Part shown: piece by piece, positions 10,668 to 22,626 of the stretch | Layout of the letters: each line of letters opens with the position of its first letter | How positions within the stretch are numbered: the stretch's first letter is position 1 | DNA from: Ostrinia nubilalis | Lineage: Eukaryota > Arthropoda > Insecta > Lepidoptera > Crambidae | Assembly (NCBI RefSeq): GCF_963855985.1 | Contig: NC_087099.1 | Coordinates: 12,740,001-12,804,000, forward strand | Length of the DNA stretch: 64,000 nucleotides | Reading direction: 5' to 3' | Translations under genes and position numbers: made by a program | The notes under the pieces: model-generated | What the model was told of the DNA's origin: nothing | Seen by the model: the letters and a program-made list of their open reading frames with translations, nothing else | The model's database searches: none

Positions 10668-13158
10668 ACGACGCCCGCCGGTCGCTCCACCGACCGCGAC
10701 CGCGACTCGGCGACCGCGTCGACCGATTTCGAGCATTTTCACGATTTATAACGAAAACACATTTTTACGATGCATTATATCTAGCATTTCTTGCGTGCCT
10801 ATTGGCATGCGAGCTGTAGCATAAATTATATTATTACGTAGGCTAACTCTAATATCGTAAGTTTAAGGGGATAAGGTGTCGTTTAGGATTCAGCGATGGC
10901 TATGTTGGGAATGTATGTTAACCGTAAGTTGGATGTATTGGTGTCTGGATGTAACGGCGACCAGTGAAGGGAACAGCGTGTACCAGTTATAATACCAGTG
11001 GAGTGTCGTAACGTGCATAGGTTAGGAGCCTCATCGAGGCGAGAAGTTATCCTTATATAGGTGTGGGTTATTTATGGAATCGAATAAGATGTTATGTGTG
11101 TTAGAACTTCGAATGTATAACGGTGTCATCTCGTATCGATGTCAGGTATAGATAGATGGTTATTATCCGGAATAAGGTCGATCAAAGCGTTTGGTTTAAA
11201 GTTGGCTCAGTCGATCCATGCAGCATCTTCGCTGCCGCGCTAACAGGCCGAGGGGGGTACTAAGCAGCTGGTCAGGATGACAAGCAGGGCAGGAGAGACC
11301 TAGCAGTCCGTAGAGAAGTCAGAGTCGACACAGGAGTGAGGAAAGGTCGGCGGCCCGCGCCGCCGGCGACGCGTCGGTGACTGAATACGATAACTCTGTT
11401 AGGAGCAATAGATAGGTCCCCAGACTGGTACTTAGAAATACTTAATTTATTTTGAGAATTGTAACTTTACATCAAATATTGCTACTTAGATGATTAGATA
11501 TCCGCCTCCTTAATCTATAAGAATGTAACTAGCGCTTGTCGGAGGGACGAGCGCCGGTATCAAAGTACTTGCCTTGGTGTGTGCCCAGTAGCGCGCGCGC
11601 AAGCTGTAGTCGATGTTGTGCTCTTAAGGATTGATTTAAGTACTTAAGCTCAATCAACTACCTCTTCACTTTTTTATACGGGTTTTACAGATTAGTTTAA
11701 TTATACAAGTTTATATACATGATGAATACTCAGAAGCTTTACTCGGGTAAGGTGTCTTAGGCTAAGCTAGAATAAGCTAGGCTAGGCTAGGCTAGGCGGC
11801 GCGCCGGGCGGCACGCGAGCCGCGCAGGGTCCGGCGCGCCTTTCACTACTCTAGTTATTATCGGAACTCAACTACCTCTTTACTTAGTTTTAACTTGTAT
11901 TCGATCGTTCGGCGTTGACGACTCATACGATTAGGCACTTTTTGAGACTGTTGTCTAAATATATTTTATCGATTGTTTTTAAAAGGAATGAATTTTGGAA
12001 TTTTGTTGCTCTACGATTTTATCCAGTAAGATTGTGGTTCCATTTTAAATCTACCACTCTGATTTAAGTACAAATTATACTAATTTAATTGTTATTAACC
12101 TACTTATTAGATGTCTTACTTAATAAAATTACTTTGGTCTTGTGATTTGATGGCATAATATTGAATGAAATTATCGTATAGATGTTTTTATTAGATCTGC
12201 CGAAGTGTGTTTTGAAAAATTAGGAAATAATAATTTCAGATGAAGCGTATCTCGGGAGTCGAACTGAAACATAGATGGAACCGCTTCGTCTGAAATAATT
12301 TATTATGATATTATTGTAATATTATTACCTAATTAAATTGTCTACTTGTACCTTTAATGTTAATCTATGTCTGTGTCCATGCACCAACACTCTGTTGTTG
12401 TACCTGATCAATACTACGTCATACAATTTATTGCCAAATAGAACATTTGTAGGGCTTCAATCCGTGGCGATAGCGTTTTGTATGTAATTTCATAATAATT
12501 ATTATAATTGATAATATGTGTAAGTTTGATTGTATGTATTATATTTAGAGCAATGACAATATAAGTCAATTATTTAAGATACGATTGATTTATGACATTA
12601 TAGGAGTTTCACAATCACACTGTGTACATAATGTATGTCGGTTTAGCAAGTTTACAATGCATTTTAGCCTCGCTTGACTATCAATATCGTGTATTTTCGA
12701 CTTGGTATAATCGAATATTTTGGTCTGATGGTAATTGTGATTTCGCTACATTTGCTCACGTGGTTAACTTATTCTTACGAATCTCGTAGGTAGAGCGCGG
12801 TCCGGCCGCCTAGCATAGAGCTACCGCCACGGGTCGCCGCAGGACTTGTCTGCCCACAGTCAATCAAATTAATTATCTACCTCATTCGCTGTTAACTACT
12901 CTAAATTCTTAATCATAGCTTAATTATATTCTTATACCATTATATTTAATCGTAAGTTTTGGTTCATCTACGGGGTACGTTTTGTGAAATCATATTAAAT
13001 TGTACTTATAAATAACCGCTAGTTTTATTTATCTCTTGAAAATATCCCTAAATAAAGTTTTCTTCTTGTCGTGGTTTCATTTCGTTCGGTATTCGGTGGT
13101 CGGTCCTGGGTTTTTCTTGTTCTCACTAACAGTTAACTGACTCAATGATTTGCTGCAG
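10668..13158. other. long V5 3' UTR/spacer with GC-rich patches
   Basis: No coding exon is seen. GC-rich patches occur at about 11.22-11.36, 11.78-11.85 and 12.79-12.85 kb. A short GGCTA tandem run lies at about 11775-11797. A canonical AATAAA at 13051 lies just before the V6 acceptor, so V5 may carry a 2.4-kb 3' UTR. Confidence 0.45.
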
Positions 13159-13484
13159 GTATAAAGTTTCTGAAGTCGCGGCGCGGGAAGATAATAATGA
13201 TGGTGAACACGTTTCCGTTCTGCGAGGAGTCGAAGTTGCGGGACAAGGTGATTTGGAGGTGTACGTCGAAGAAGACGAACTGCAAGGCGCGGATTCATAT
13301 GCTGGGCTCGAGCGTGGTGGCGGTGAAAGGGATGCACAATCACCCGCCGCGCGCACTGTGCTTGCCTACGCGCAGAAGTAGCGCGCGCAAGCAGTTAGAC
13401 GCGTGCGCAGCGCCGCCGCCGCCCATGCCTATGTCCGCTAACGTCATGGATGCACTCGCGCTACAGTCCTCGGAACTCAAGTGA
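13159..13484 (+). CDS. mod(mdg4): V6: alternative terminal exon with FLYWCH zinc finger
   Basis: The acceptor TTTGCTGCAG ends at 13158. The exon must be read from there, well upstream of the first internal Met, or the N-terminal strand is lost. It encodes 107 residues: SRRGK at 6-10, V30-I-W-R-C34, C41 (C-x6-C) and H59-N-H61. A basic, then Pro-rich tail of about 46 residues follows, ending SSELK. The usual Gly of the mid-domain G-Y/F-x-F motif is replaced here (NTFPF). AATAAA lies at 14185. Confidence 0.88.
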
Positions 13485-14874
13485 CGTTCACATGACACTT
13501 TCAAAACTGATTTATTTTATAGATGAATTTCGAGATAACGCCGATGGTTTCTCTTGTAAATATTATTTTGTATTTCTAAAAATTTACACGTTTTGACGAG
13601 CAATATTGTTAGTCTACCTTAGTGTTGTATGAAATATAAACTACAGCAATGATTTCAGCAAGTTAAATTACGATTTTGTAGACCCCCGGCCGTTTAGCGG
13701 ACGTTGGGTCGTTAATATCATATTTTATACTGTATATGTCTGTATCACTATGTTGTTGTTTCAGGACTTTCCCTTAAAGTTTTTGCACTTATGTTGACAC
13801 AATAACTTCTCGAAACTAAAACGTTTATTGCAAAGTTAGTTAATTACTGAGTATTATGATAATGTTAATTGATGGTTTATGTATAGGGCCCGCCGAGGTA
13901 TTGTTCATTATTATAAGTATGTACGTGATATAAGTGACAACAAGACAATAGTTTGTATAAGTAATATCAGCGCTATTAGCGAAGTTCGTGGTTGATCCAA
14001 ATGTAGAGTAAGGCGTGAACGGATTCAAGATTTCATTCCATTTGTACTGCCTTTGGCATTTGGCTTGTACTGGTGCTTAAAACTGAGGTTGATTATTAAA
14101 ATAGTTTATTAAATGATATTTTTACATGGTTGATACTTTTTGAAAGTGTAACTTTATAAATTTGCTCAGTTTTGTATCTATATCAATAAAATTGAAGTTC
14201 GATTTTATACAAAAAATATTAAAGATGAACATTGCAATCTATGTAAAGTTGTGATAAGGTTTTAATTTAGACTTAAATCTATTTGGATAGTTTTAACATA
14301 CTTTTATATTGTACTTATGAATTATGATATTAATGTTAAATGTGAAGTGTATTTAATTCGGATAAGTGAGAAAGTGCCTTTTCTAATTATATGGGACCAC
14401 TGTCAATCATAAATGATATTCTAAACATTCCTTATTTAAAATTATAGTTTGGTCTTTTCATAACGTAATAATTCCAATTTTGATAACTTTATATCGATAT
14501 ACACGACGTTAAATTTGTTTAGGAGTATTACTTCTTAAGATTTTTGATTAAATTATGTTTAATTTAGCAGCGGATTTTCTTTTTCAAGCCTTGGGCCCTA
14601 ATGAAGTGAAGCCCTATCAAAAACCTCTTTTGTGGTTCTATTTCAGAAATAACTTTTTTCAGAGAGTAGGTAAGTGGTTAGATTGATTTAACTCCGTGTT
14701 TATGGCGAATAAAACAGAAATATACCGATTTCGTTTATGCTTGTTTTTCTGACATATCCTTTAAAAAATAAAGTAGATTTACTGGAGACTGCTTTAGTTT
14801 TACGAACAAGAGTGTAAGCATTCCAATCAGAATTGAGTTGACATGACTCTATCTGGGTGAATTGGTTTGTTTAG
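13485..14874. other. V6 3' UTR and spacer
   Basis: AT-rich, no gene seen. Poly(A)-like signal at 14185. Confidence 0.5.
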
Positions 14875-15089
14875 GTCCCCAAGGGACAGCGCAGTTCAGG
14901 TTCGGGCGGCGGCCCAGCCAGGACGAGCCCATCATCTGCTGCGGCAAGTTCTCCTTCGTGAAGGACCGCGTCTTCTCCAACGGCCGCACGCGCTGGCGCT
15001 GCGCACACGCATCCCGCACCTGCCTTGCTAACATCTACACCATCGACTCCGATGTTGTTCTCTTCTACGATAAACACTCCCATGATTAA
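14875..15089 (+). CDS. mod(mdg4): V7: alternative terminal exon with FLYWCH zinc finger
   Basis: The acceptor TTTGTTTAG ends at 14874. The exon encodes 70 residues: F7 and F9, CGKFSF at 22-27, T38-R-W-R-C42, C49 (C-x6-C) and H67-S-H69-D, then stop, so there is no tail. The N-terminal motif carries RRPSQDEP in place of the usual RxG. A MITE starts about 15 bases after the stop. AATAAA lies at 15293. Confidence 0.87.
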
Positions 15090-15103
15090 CAGTCTTGATT
15101 CTT

Positions 15104-15249
15104 AGGGCCCTCGCCCACGGCGACAGCATCACTACTAACGCGCGTTAGTCGCATTTGCAACGCACTACAGAAGTGATGCCAACGCGCTACTAACGCGCTA
15201 CAGCAGCGCGACTGCATCGCGACAAAAAGTCGCCGTTGGCGAGGGCCCT
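15104..15249. mobile_element. MITE in the V7 3' UTR
   Basis: Terminal inverted repeats AGGGCCCTCGCCCACGGCG (15104) and CGCCGTTGGCGAGGGCCCT (to 15249). The interior is rich in AACGCGC repeats. No clear target duplication is seen. Confidence 0.75.
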
Positions 15250-15407
15250 CATATCTAAGGCCAGTTATTAGTCATCATTATGAATTGGAAAAAATAAAAG
15301 ATATTTACATTTATCCTCATAAAAGCTGTCTCATTATAAAAACATACACGTACCTATATCCTAAAACAATAGATCTTTAGTGACGGTAAACTTTCGCGCA
15401 GTTCTAG

Positions 15408-15649
15408 GTCAGCTAAAAGCGGCATACGTGCCCACGGGCAGAGGTAGGAAGCTCCTGATTCTGGATGGGTACTCGTTTATGGAGACGACGCCGACGCACT
15501 GGATTTGCTCCCGCAAGAAGACCATGCGATGTCTCGCCTGCGCTCGGACTAACAAGCGCGGCGAAGTTGTAGGCGTAGGAAACTCCCATAACCATCCCAA
15601 GCCGCGCTTCTACCAGAAAACAACGCAGAAGATGATTCATTTAAAATAA
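15408..15649 (+). CDS. mod(mdg4): V8: alternative terminal exon with FLYWCH zinc finger
   Basis: Three AGs, at 15380, 15401 and 15407, are all in the array phase. I chose GTTCTAG at 15407; CGCGCAG at 15401 is as likely. The exon encodes about 79 residues: TGRGRKLLILDGYSF at 9-23, H30-W-I-C33, C41 (C-x7-C) and H60-N-H62. A basic tail, RFYQKTTQKM, follows. It is related to the GYTYSQ group V17-V20. The stop TAA is embedded in AAAATAAA (AATAAA at 15645), so stop and poly(A)-like signal overlap. Confidence 0.86.
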
Positions 15650-15863
15650 ATAGTTTTTGTTTAATTTTTTTAGTTAATTTTGCATGAAAATGAAAATCAT
15701 TGTTTGGTTAGTTTTTTAAAAAAATTAATAAAAAATTCTTCCATAATAAATAGTTTGATTAAACGAGTGTTATGATTGTATGAAAATGGTTTTTATTTAA
15801 TTGTATAAAATTTTGATTTAGTTTTCAGAGATGAGTATTAATGGTTTTATTGTTTTCTTTCAG

Positions 15864-16222
15864 CCTTTTTCCTGCCTTCAAGAGCTGGGAAGTCTGTTCT
15901 GATATTTCAATTCAACAAGTTTTGGGTGAACAATCAGTACAGAGACAAGTTGAACTGGGCGTGCCGGGATAAGGACACCAAAGGGTGTCTGTGTCGCGTG
16001 CAGACCACGATGGAGGGCCACTTCATCCGCGTCAAGGGAGGCCACAACCACGAGCCTAACTTCACCCCTCAAAACTTCGACGCACCGACTCTCCCGGAAA
16101 AAACAACCAACCAAACAAACGACTTTCTCGTCCCTATGAAAACCTCCAAACATTCCAATGTCGATTTTTACGAAAAAGATATAAAGGCAAAAATCGGAAA
16201 AGTAAAATCTCGTATATTATAA
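15864..16222 (+). CDS. mod(mdg4): V9: alternative terminal exon with FLYWCH zinc finger
   Basis: A strong acceptor GTTTTCTTTCAG ends at 15863. The first internal start codon would cut off 20 residues of the domain, so the exon has to be read from the splice site. It encodes 118 residues: SRAGKS at 5-10, F19-W20, L29-N-W-A-C33, C41 (C-x7-C) and H60-N-H62. A 56-residue polar, Lys/Thr-rich tail ends SRIL. The second strand lacks the usual G-Y/F motif. AATAAA lies at 16769. Confidence 0.87.
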
Positions 16223-16909
16223 TAAACTAAAAAAATATTTTGATCGTACGTACAGGGGCTTCAACGGCTGTGATAAAACTACATTCGCTACAAAAAGACA
16301 GAGTAAAATTATACTTATACTATTAACATTCCTTTTCTTCAAGTTAGTGATTGGTTTTCTTACAAGTCGAGTGATGTTTCTTATTTGTACCAGTGATTAT
16401 TATTATTTAAGTTCGCAATTAAAAGTATACTCTTCGTAATCATGAACCTCGTATTAGTATTTTTAAGAAGATGAGGAATTGATCATGATCTCCTTTAAGA
16501 TTATTGTTTTGATGAATCTCAAAAATATAGGCTTTAAGATATTGTGTGTCATATTTCACTATCATATAGAGTTGATTTACTAATGATTTGTAATAGATCT
16601 TATAGTTTTAAGATTCGATATTATTTGCACCAAACCACATCTTCTTTTAGTAAATTAAGCATAACGTATAATTAGTTCATCGCTGAACTAATTATACGGT
16701 ATAATTATACGTGTCAGCGATGAACTAATTTTATTGTCCCCTAATATTAATTAGGTAAGATTTTATGAATAAAGAATAAAAGTATTTTTATACACTTTTC
16801 TTTTATAATTTTTACGTGTAGTTATATCGAGACCTTTCTCTTTGGTGTAGTTTGTTTGTCAATAAAGTTATTCATGTGTAGCATTGGTAGCAAAGAGTGT
16901 GTGTTACAG
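16223..16909. other. V9 3' UTR and spacer with a nested palindrome
   Basis: Inverted arms AATTAGTTCATCGCTGA (16670-16686) and TCAGCGATGAACTAATT (16714-16730) enclose further palindromic AT-rich sequence. This is probably a MITE remnant or a strong RNA hairpin. No gene is seen. Confidence 0.55.
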
Positions 16910-17238
16910 TTTATTGGGGTCGCTCGCGCTACGGGAATCCTGTTCTGGTGATCGACGGGTTCAGGTTCCGGCGAAGGAAACCCACCGTCCAGGGCCGCAC
17001 CACTTGGATCTGCATCAAGTCCGACCTCGGCTGCAGGTGCTACGCCGTCACCATGGGCGACCGAGTCATCGCCATGGGGTATTCCCACATCAACCATATG
17101 CTCAAGCATACCAAACAAAATAAACACAAACCCCCGAAAATCCGCAAAATACGCAAAAAGCACCTGAAAATGTTAGCTCCTTTTCTTAACGGCACCACCG
17201 ATACATACGAGCAACTATTTCAAAGTGTATTTTCTTAG
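16910..17238 (+). CDS. mod(mdg4): V10: alternative terminal exon with FLYWCH finger and basic tail
   Basis: The acceptor TGTTACAG ends at 16909. The exon encodes 108 residues: SRYGNPVLVIDGFRF at 5-19, T31-W-I-C34, C41 (C-x6-C) and H59-I-N-H62, an H-x2-H variant of the usual H-x-H. A strongly basic tail (KHKPPKIRKIRKKH) resembles a nuclear localisation or DNA-contact segment. The pattern GNPVLVIxxxRF and the segment GCRCYAVT link it to V26-V29, about 30 kb downstream. AATAAA lies at 17516. Confidence 0.88.
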
Positions 17239-17699
17239 TTGCAGTGCAGTATGTTGTTGTATTCTGAGCTTGGTCTTAGGAATGACCCTAAATTCTGTGA
17301 GTAAATGTTTTCGAACTTCTTTTCGAATATCGGCCATGAGTGATGTTATTTTTTTATCATTTTAAAATTTTGAGTCATCAAGATATTGTAATTTGTAGCG
17401 CGGCTACCTAGTCTAAATTTGAAAGCGTTATTTTTTTGAATGAAACTATTTTTAACGGCTGTTAATAAGCAATGTGAATAAGGACTAGTCCTAAAAGATT
17501 AAGTAGACATTTTTCAATAAATTGTAGTTATGTTCATTATACCTTTATTTCTTATAATTATCCTGGTTTTACTTATTCTAAAAACTTATTGGCTTTCTTA
17601 CCCATCACCGACAGGTAATGCTTACTTTATCAGTTTTGATTAGACTTAGCGCGTTAAGGTATTAGGTTTGATATTACAACGTTTTGGATTCAGTTACAG
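17239..17699. other. V10 3' UTR and spacer
   Basis: AT-rich with AATAAA at 17516. Nothing else seen. Confidence 0.5.
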
Positions 17700-17989
17700 G
17701 TGCACCGAACCCACCTGAGACGCCACCAACTCTTGGGCTTCCATTCCCGTTCCCGTGTTTCCCGGGGCAGTTCCGTTACTGCCTGAGCAAGCGTGGCAAG
17801 CCAGCGATCGAGGTGGGTGCGCACCGGTTCTGCTTCAACGGGCGCGCGGCCAGCGGCAAGGTTTGGTGGCGCTGCTCCCGGAACCCTCGTTGCCGCGCCG
17901 CAGTGCACACCTTCGGCCTCCGCGTCGTACAAATGAACAGCGCCCACACCTGCGGAGTGCGCGCCACCCCTCTCAGACCCATGTTCTAA
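17700..17989 (+). CDS. mod(mdg4): V11: alternative terminal exon with FLYWCH finger, H-x-C variant
   Basis: The acceptor CAGTTACAG ends at 17699; the upstream CAG at 17693 is also in phase. The exon encodes 95 residues, opening with a Pro/Phe-rich leader of about 22 residues. The domain follows: SKRGKPAIEVGAHRF at 29-43, V54-W-W-R-C58, C64 (C-x5-C) and H82-T-C84, where the last ligand His is replaced by Cys. Zinc could still bind as C-C-H-C. A short tail ends RPMF. The next exon is 2.3 kb away. Confidence 0.86.
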
Positions 17990-20261
17990 CCACAACAGGC
18001 CAGCCTAGCAGCTGCGACTCGTAAGAGCTTTTCAGTAGAAATTTGAGATTTTGAGAATCGATCTGGTCATTGAAGGCATAATGTAGAAATTAGGATGAGA
18101 TTAGGAATGCATTTCTTCTAAATTTTAAGGCGAGTGACGGAAACGGACTTGCAAATCGTAATTTAATTGGCGCGATGTGTCAATTTTTGACGTCAGCCGT
18201 TGGCCACCGGCGAGTAAAATGTTGTTGGGTATTGGCACAGACTTTTGATCTCACCGCGATGGTATGGCGTGTTAAGCTGGATTCAAGTTTATTCTTTTCA
18301 TTGGAATGTTAATCTTGCTCTTGTGCCTTTATGCCGGTGGACCACAAATTTTCTAACAACTGATACGCTTTTACCTTTTTGAACTATACTCATGATGCGA
18401 TTTTGCAAACTTTAGTTTGCGCATTTTATCTTATACATTTAACGATATTCTCCAAAGAGATTATTATGAAAATAATTCTAACTTACGTAGAATTTGCGCT
18501 GTGTAAAGTATACGATTATTTTATAGGCTTTAGTATATCGGCCGCTTGCGCATTTACGACTTGAGACTGTTTGATATTATTATATTACCTAAGACGTTTA
18601 TTCGAGTCCTGCTTTTGGTATAATCATTCTTATGACAGGACGGTCCATGCAAGAGATGGCTCTACCAGTGTCTAGTTAGAGATATCGTGCCGTCTCTATT
18701 TTAGGAGGCTGTATAGCAAGGTATAATCTACAATCGTTGTTATAACTAAAGCCCGGTCCGTGAGCACGTAGAATTTTGTCCAATGACCCCTAGCTACCCA
18801 TCCTTATCGCTCACGCATAATTATATTGCTGTCGAGACTGTGCGACTGGCACCCGCAGTGAGTGTGAGATTTTTCTTTCTTTCTTTCAACGCAACATATA
18901 TACGCTATCTGAGTGAAATTCTTTATGTGCTGAAAAAGTCGTTACCTACATGATGTACCTACTTAATTAAACGTACCTATTTGTGTACCTACAATGGTTC
19001 TCTACTTACACATGGGAAATTTAAAACCAGCACAGCCTTCTGAAATAGCAGTCGCGTGCCGATGCAGTACCAGTACAAACCATAGCTATAGCTTTTATTT
19101 TGATCGCGCAGCTCGTCTCAAACCGATCTTCCGCGCGCAGCGGCCCTAGTTGTAGTTGACTGTACAAAGTGATAGTTCTCTTATGATAATCCAAGTATTT
19201 TTATACATTATTTTTACATTATTTTTTTACGATTTTATTCGTGGATTTGTACATAAAGATAATGGTTGTTGATGGAAGTGAACACTTCCAGATGGTTGGT
19301 TTCGGTTGCAGCTAAAGGAATGATACGGTTATGTTTGCCGAGGGATGTTTACGGAGTCATGTCATGTATACGATTAGAATGTAACAACTTGTTAAAGTAG
19401 GAACGTGCATTTATATTGATTATATTGATCTAATGATAATACTCATTGTATATGTTGTAGTTATAAGATTTTTTTCTATTTAGTGAGACCTTATATTTTT
19501 ATGTGTTAAGATTAAGATTATAAAAATTGTCTCAGTTATATTTTATGTACTTAATGATTATTTTGTAATAGATTTTATTACGGCTTCGGCTGTATTTCCT
19601 CAAAGAAGATGAACAATAAAGTTAACCGATACGAATATTTTTACCACGTGATTTACCATGTATACGATCATAATGAATCTATGTTAACCTTTGGAGTATT
19701 ATTTTAAAGTATTATTTTTTATTGTGATAAGATTTTATTATTATTATTTTAGTCCAGAAAGTATTATGGAATAGAGGTAGCTGTAAGCGGCAGTTGACGA
19801 TCGGAGGATGTTTATGCTGTGTAGTGATACTGGTAGATGGAGACGTGATCTCCTGTGTATAGGTACAAAGAAACGATTATATTGCGCTGATGTATCAAAT
19901 CGTGTTTTATTTAAGTATCCTTCAAATCCTTAATCCATCAGATTCATTGACGACATCGAAAGCATGAAATAAATGGTTCACAGAAGTGACTAATTTTGCT
20001 GTCAATTATGAATTCAGAGCCATCTAGAAAACATAGATTTCTAGGATCATAACCATCTGGATTTACAAAAATGCTAAACAACTAGAGATAATGGCATCGT
20101 GCATCATCAAAGAAATAGGAGGAATAATGGACCAGAGGTAATTGCATGACTAGATTGCATTCTATTATAATCGGTTATTAATAAATAAGTCCTCTATATT
20201 GTTTTGTGGTAGTCTAGTTGTAAGAATTCGTGGCATAGGACTAACGGTATGAATTTTTCAG
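17990..20261. other. V11 3' UTR and spacer
   Basis: No exon is supported in 2.3 kb. AATAAA occurs at 19615 and 20180. A CT-rich tract at about 18870-18890 follows a CCCGCAG, but no domain follows it. Confidence 0.5.
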
Positions 20262-20620
20262 GATGGTTCTACATAAGGTCAGCGCGAGGGGGCCTCCACC
20301 TGGTCGCCGACGGCCACATATTCTACGAGGACGGCGGTTCACATCCTCGAAGAGTCACCTGGAGGTGTGCCAGGTCTTACCAAAAAGCCGAGCGGTGCCA
20401 AGTTGCCTTATGCCTTCGGGATGGACGGCTAGTCTACTTCCGAGGGTCTCACAACCATCCGACGACGTACAACCCTGCGAAGCATGACTCCAGGAAGTTC
20501 CAAGTGGATCCCATGGGCAAGTACAAGATAGTAGCGAGCCCAGCGCCCAGGAGGGTTCCCTTAGTGGCGGCGCCAGCGCCCCTGGTGCCGCCCGCCCCTC
20601 ACGCCGCCCTGCTCCTCTAG
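20262..20620 (+). CDS. mod(mdg4): V12: alternative terminal exon with FLYWCH zinc finger
   Basis: A clean acceptor AATTTTTCAG ends at 20261. The exon encodes 118 residues: SARGGLHLVADGHIF at 6-20, V31-T-W-R-C35, C45 (C-x9-C, the longest knuckle in the array) and H63-N-H65. The tail is about 53 residues, first polar, then Pro/Ala/Val-rich, ending AALLL. The frame stays open and GC-rich for 15 codons after the TAG. AATAAA lies at 21658. Confidence 0.88.
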
Positions 20621-22447
20621 GCCTGGCGCGACCTCCTCGTCCGCGGCCTCCTCGACGGGAGGCACTGACCGCGGCTTGGAGCGTCGCCATACACACTGGT
20701 TCGAATACCTGTTCACATAATATGAACTTTATTTATTACGTAGTTTACAAAGAAACAAAACTTGCTTTATTTTCAACAGCGTGGGAGAATCGGATCGTTA
20801 CCGCGCATTAATATTTACGTTTCACTATTAAGCGAAGTAATGTAGGCACACATAGTTTCTTAAAGGAATTATATCTTGTATGAATGGCTTTGAGTGGTAA
20901 TTTACATAAGCGGAACTAAAGCCAAGTTTTGTATCTTCCCAAAAACATGTACTTCCTACGAAGTGACCAAATTATACCAACGGTTATCGTTTGATGTATT
21001 TATTAGACTAGTTATACCAAAGATTTTGAGATTATTAGTTTCTAAATAACCAGTATACATACACGTTGAACAAGATTGCCGCAAGTTACTAGGTCCAAAG
21101 GTAATAATTTATTAGTCACAGATTTTAAATGTGGCCATTCTATGTTGGATTACCTTCTAGTCATTTGGGTGTAGTAAATCGCGGCATCGTTATTGTGGCT
21201 TTAAAATTCAAATTTGCGAATTGAAATGGGTGTTTTACGGGTGGTTTCTGAGAAACTAGGAGCCTGTTTGTTGGGATGTGTTGGTTATAATGTGTATGAA
21301 GTTAGAGTTACAATAATCGGGTGGATGTAGAAGACGCTTTACGGTCGCCTTGCACCAATGCCTTAGTGGCTAATGTTTAAGTATTTATACGATGACTATG
21401 AATTAAAGTATAATCATTGTATGATCTGGATGTGCAATATTCTCTTACCAAAAATGTTTAGAAATTATGTATACAAAATGTATAGCTTTAAATTATAGTG
21501 TAGCCGTCTTGTTGATGCTTTTTTATAAAATTCTATTTATTGACCGCGGCGTAGTTTGCGGACAGACTGATAGACGATGTTACGAAATACTCCAATATTT
21601 ACGATCTGTATTTAGCCGTAGAAGTAGTCGTAGGTATAATGATGTACCAGCTTATGAATAAAATGATACAAGCGATAGTTTTTATAATAGAAACATATAT
21701 TACGGTAATAAAACTTATTTAGAGGCCGATATTTGTATAGTAGAGGATTGGAAGCATGTAGGACACTGTAACTGGTTTGCGTAGGGTCGTACGGGACATG
21801 AATATTCACCATTCTGGCGCTTCCTCGCGTCACGTCTTGAAAAGAGCTTTCCTCGATTCAATACTATTTATTCATTATTCAGTTTAGATTGTTTTTACAC
21901 GTATTTACCTTTTGTCTCGTGATTACCATACCAAATATTTAGTCTTCGAAATACATACATAGCGTTAAGTAGGTATTTATGAAATAATTTATTGTTTTTA
22001 TTTTATTAAAATTAATCATTATTTATTGTTTTTGTATGTGCAATATTTATTTTTAATCAATACTCATAAAATATATATAATTGATTACAACAGTTTTCAT
22101 TTATCATCCTGGATCCTCAAATCTATTGGTAACTAAATTTTCTCCGCCTCCTTGACTTACATACTACGGGTCATTGCTAAAATCTTTTAAAGTGAAACAT
22201 TTATTAGTCTGCATCTTATACGATGAAAAATGACGATCAGGCAGAAGGTAAAAACAAGCGTCACCCGTAATCCTCTTCTACAGAGGAGCTGGCTATTGTA
22301 CCTTTTTTTATGCAGATCAAGACAGGTATTTGACCGCAATCACACCTGATGTAAGCTGCAGTCTAGGATGGTACAACCTGCCCTGAAACCTGACCCGTTG
22401 TAGTGGTAGTTTTGGTTATGATGTACTGTTTTGTGAATGTTGTGCAG
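20621..22447. other. V12 3' UTR and spacer
   Basis: No exon found. A copy of a dispersed repeat (CAGGTATTTGACCGCAATCA) lies at about 22297-22365. Related copies occur at about 41171-41222 and, inverted, 57440-57510. Confidence 0.5.
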
Positions 22448-22626
22448 CGTCGAGCGAGGGCGCGATGCTGAAGCTAGGCGGTCACCTGTACCGCCTTGAT
22501 GGCTGCTACCGCGCCAAGCGCCGCTGGGTCTGCGCACGCGGCTGCGGCGCCCGCATCCACACCGCTGGCAAACTGGTCGTCTTCTCCGAGCTCCGACACC
22601 GCTGCAAGAACAACCACACCATTTGA
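22448..22626 (+). CDS. mod(mdg4): V13: short terminal exon with minimal FLYWCH finger, H-x-C variant
   Basis: The acceptor TGTTGTGCAG ends at 22447. The exon encodes only 58 residues and makes sense only as a spliced exon. It has LGGHLYRLDG at 9-18, R25-W-V-C28, C32 (C-x3-C) and H50-R-C52, with an extra His at 56. The N-terminal strand is shortened: there is no F...RxG segment before LGG. Ligands may be C-C-H-C or C-C-H-H using H56. It is the most compact copy, yet it keeps the W-x-C and C-G-A-R core. Confidence 0.82.

Noticed and set aside
10209..10742. Long minus-strand ORF opposite V5
   Set aside because: A GC-driven shadow of the V5 exon: Gly/Arg/Val low complexity with no domain. The same applies to minus ORFs opposite V1-V3 and V11.
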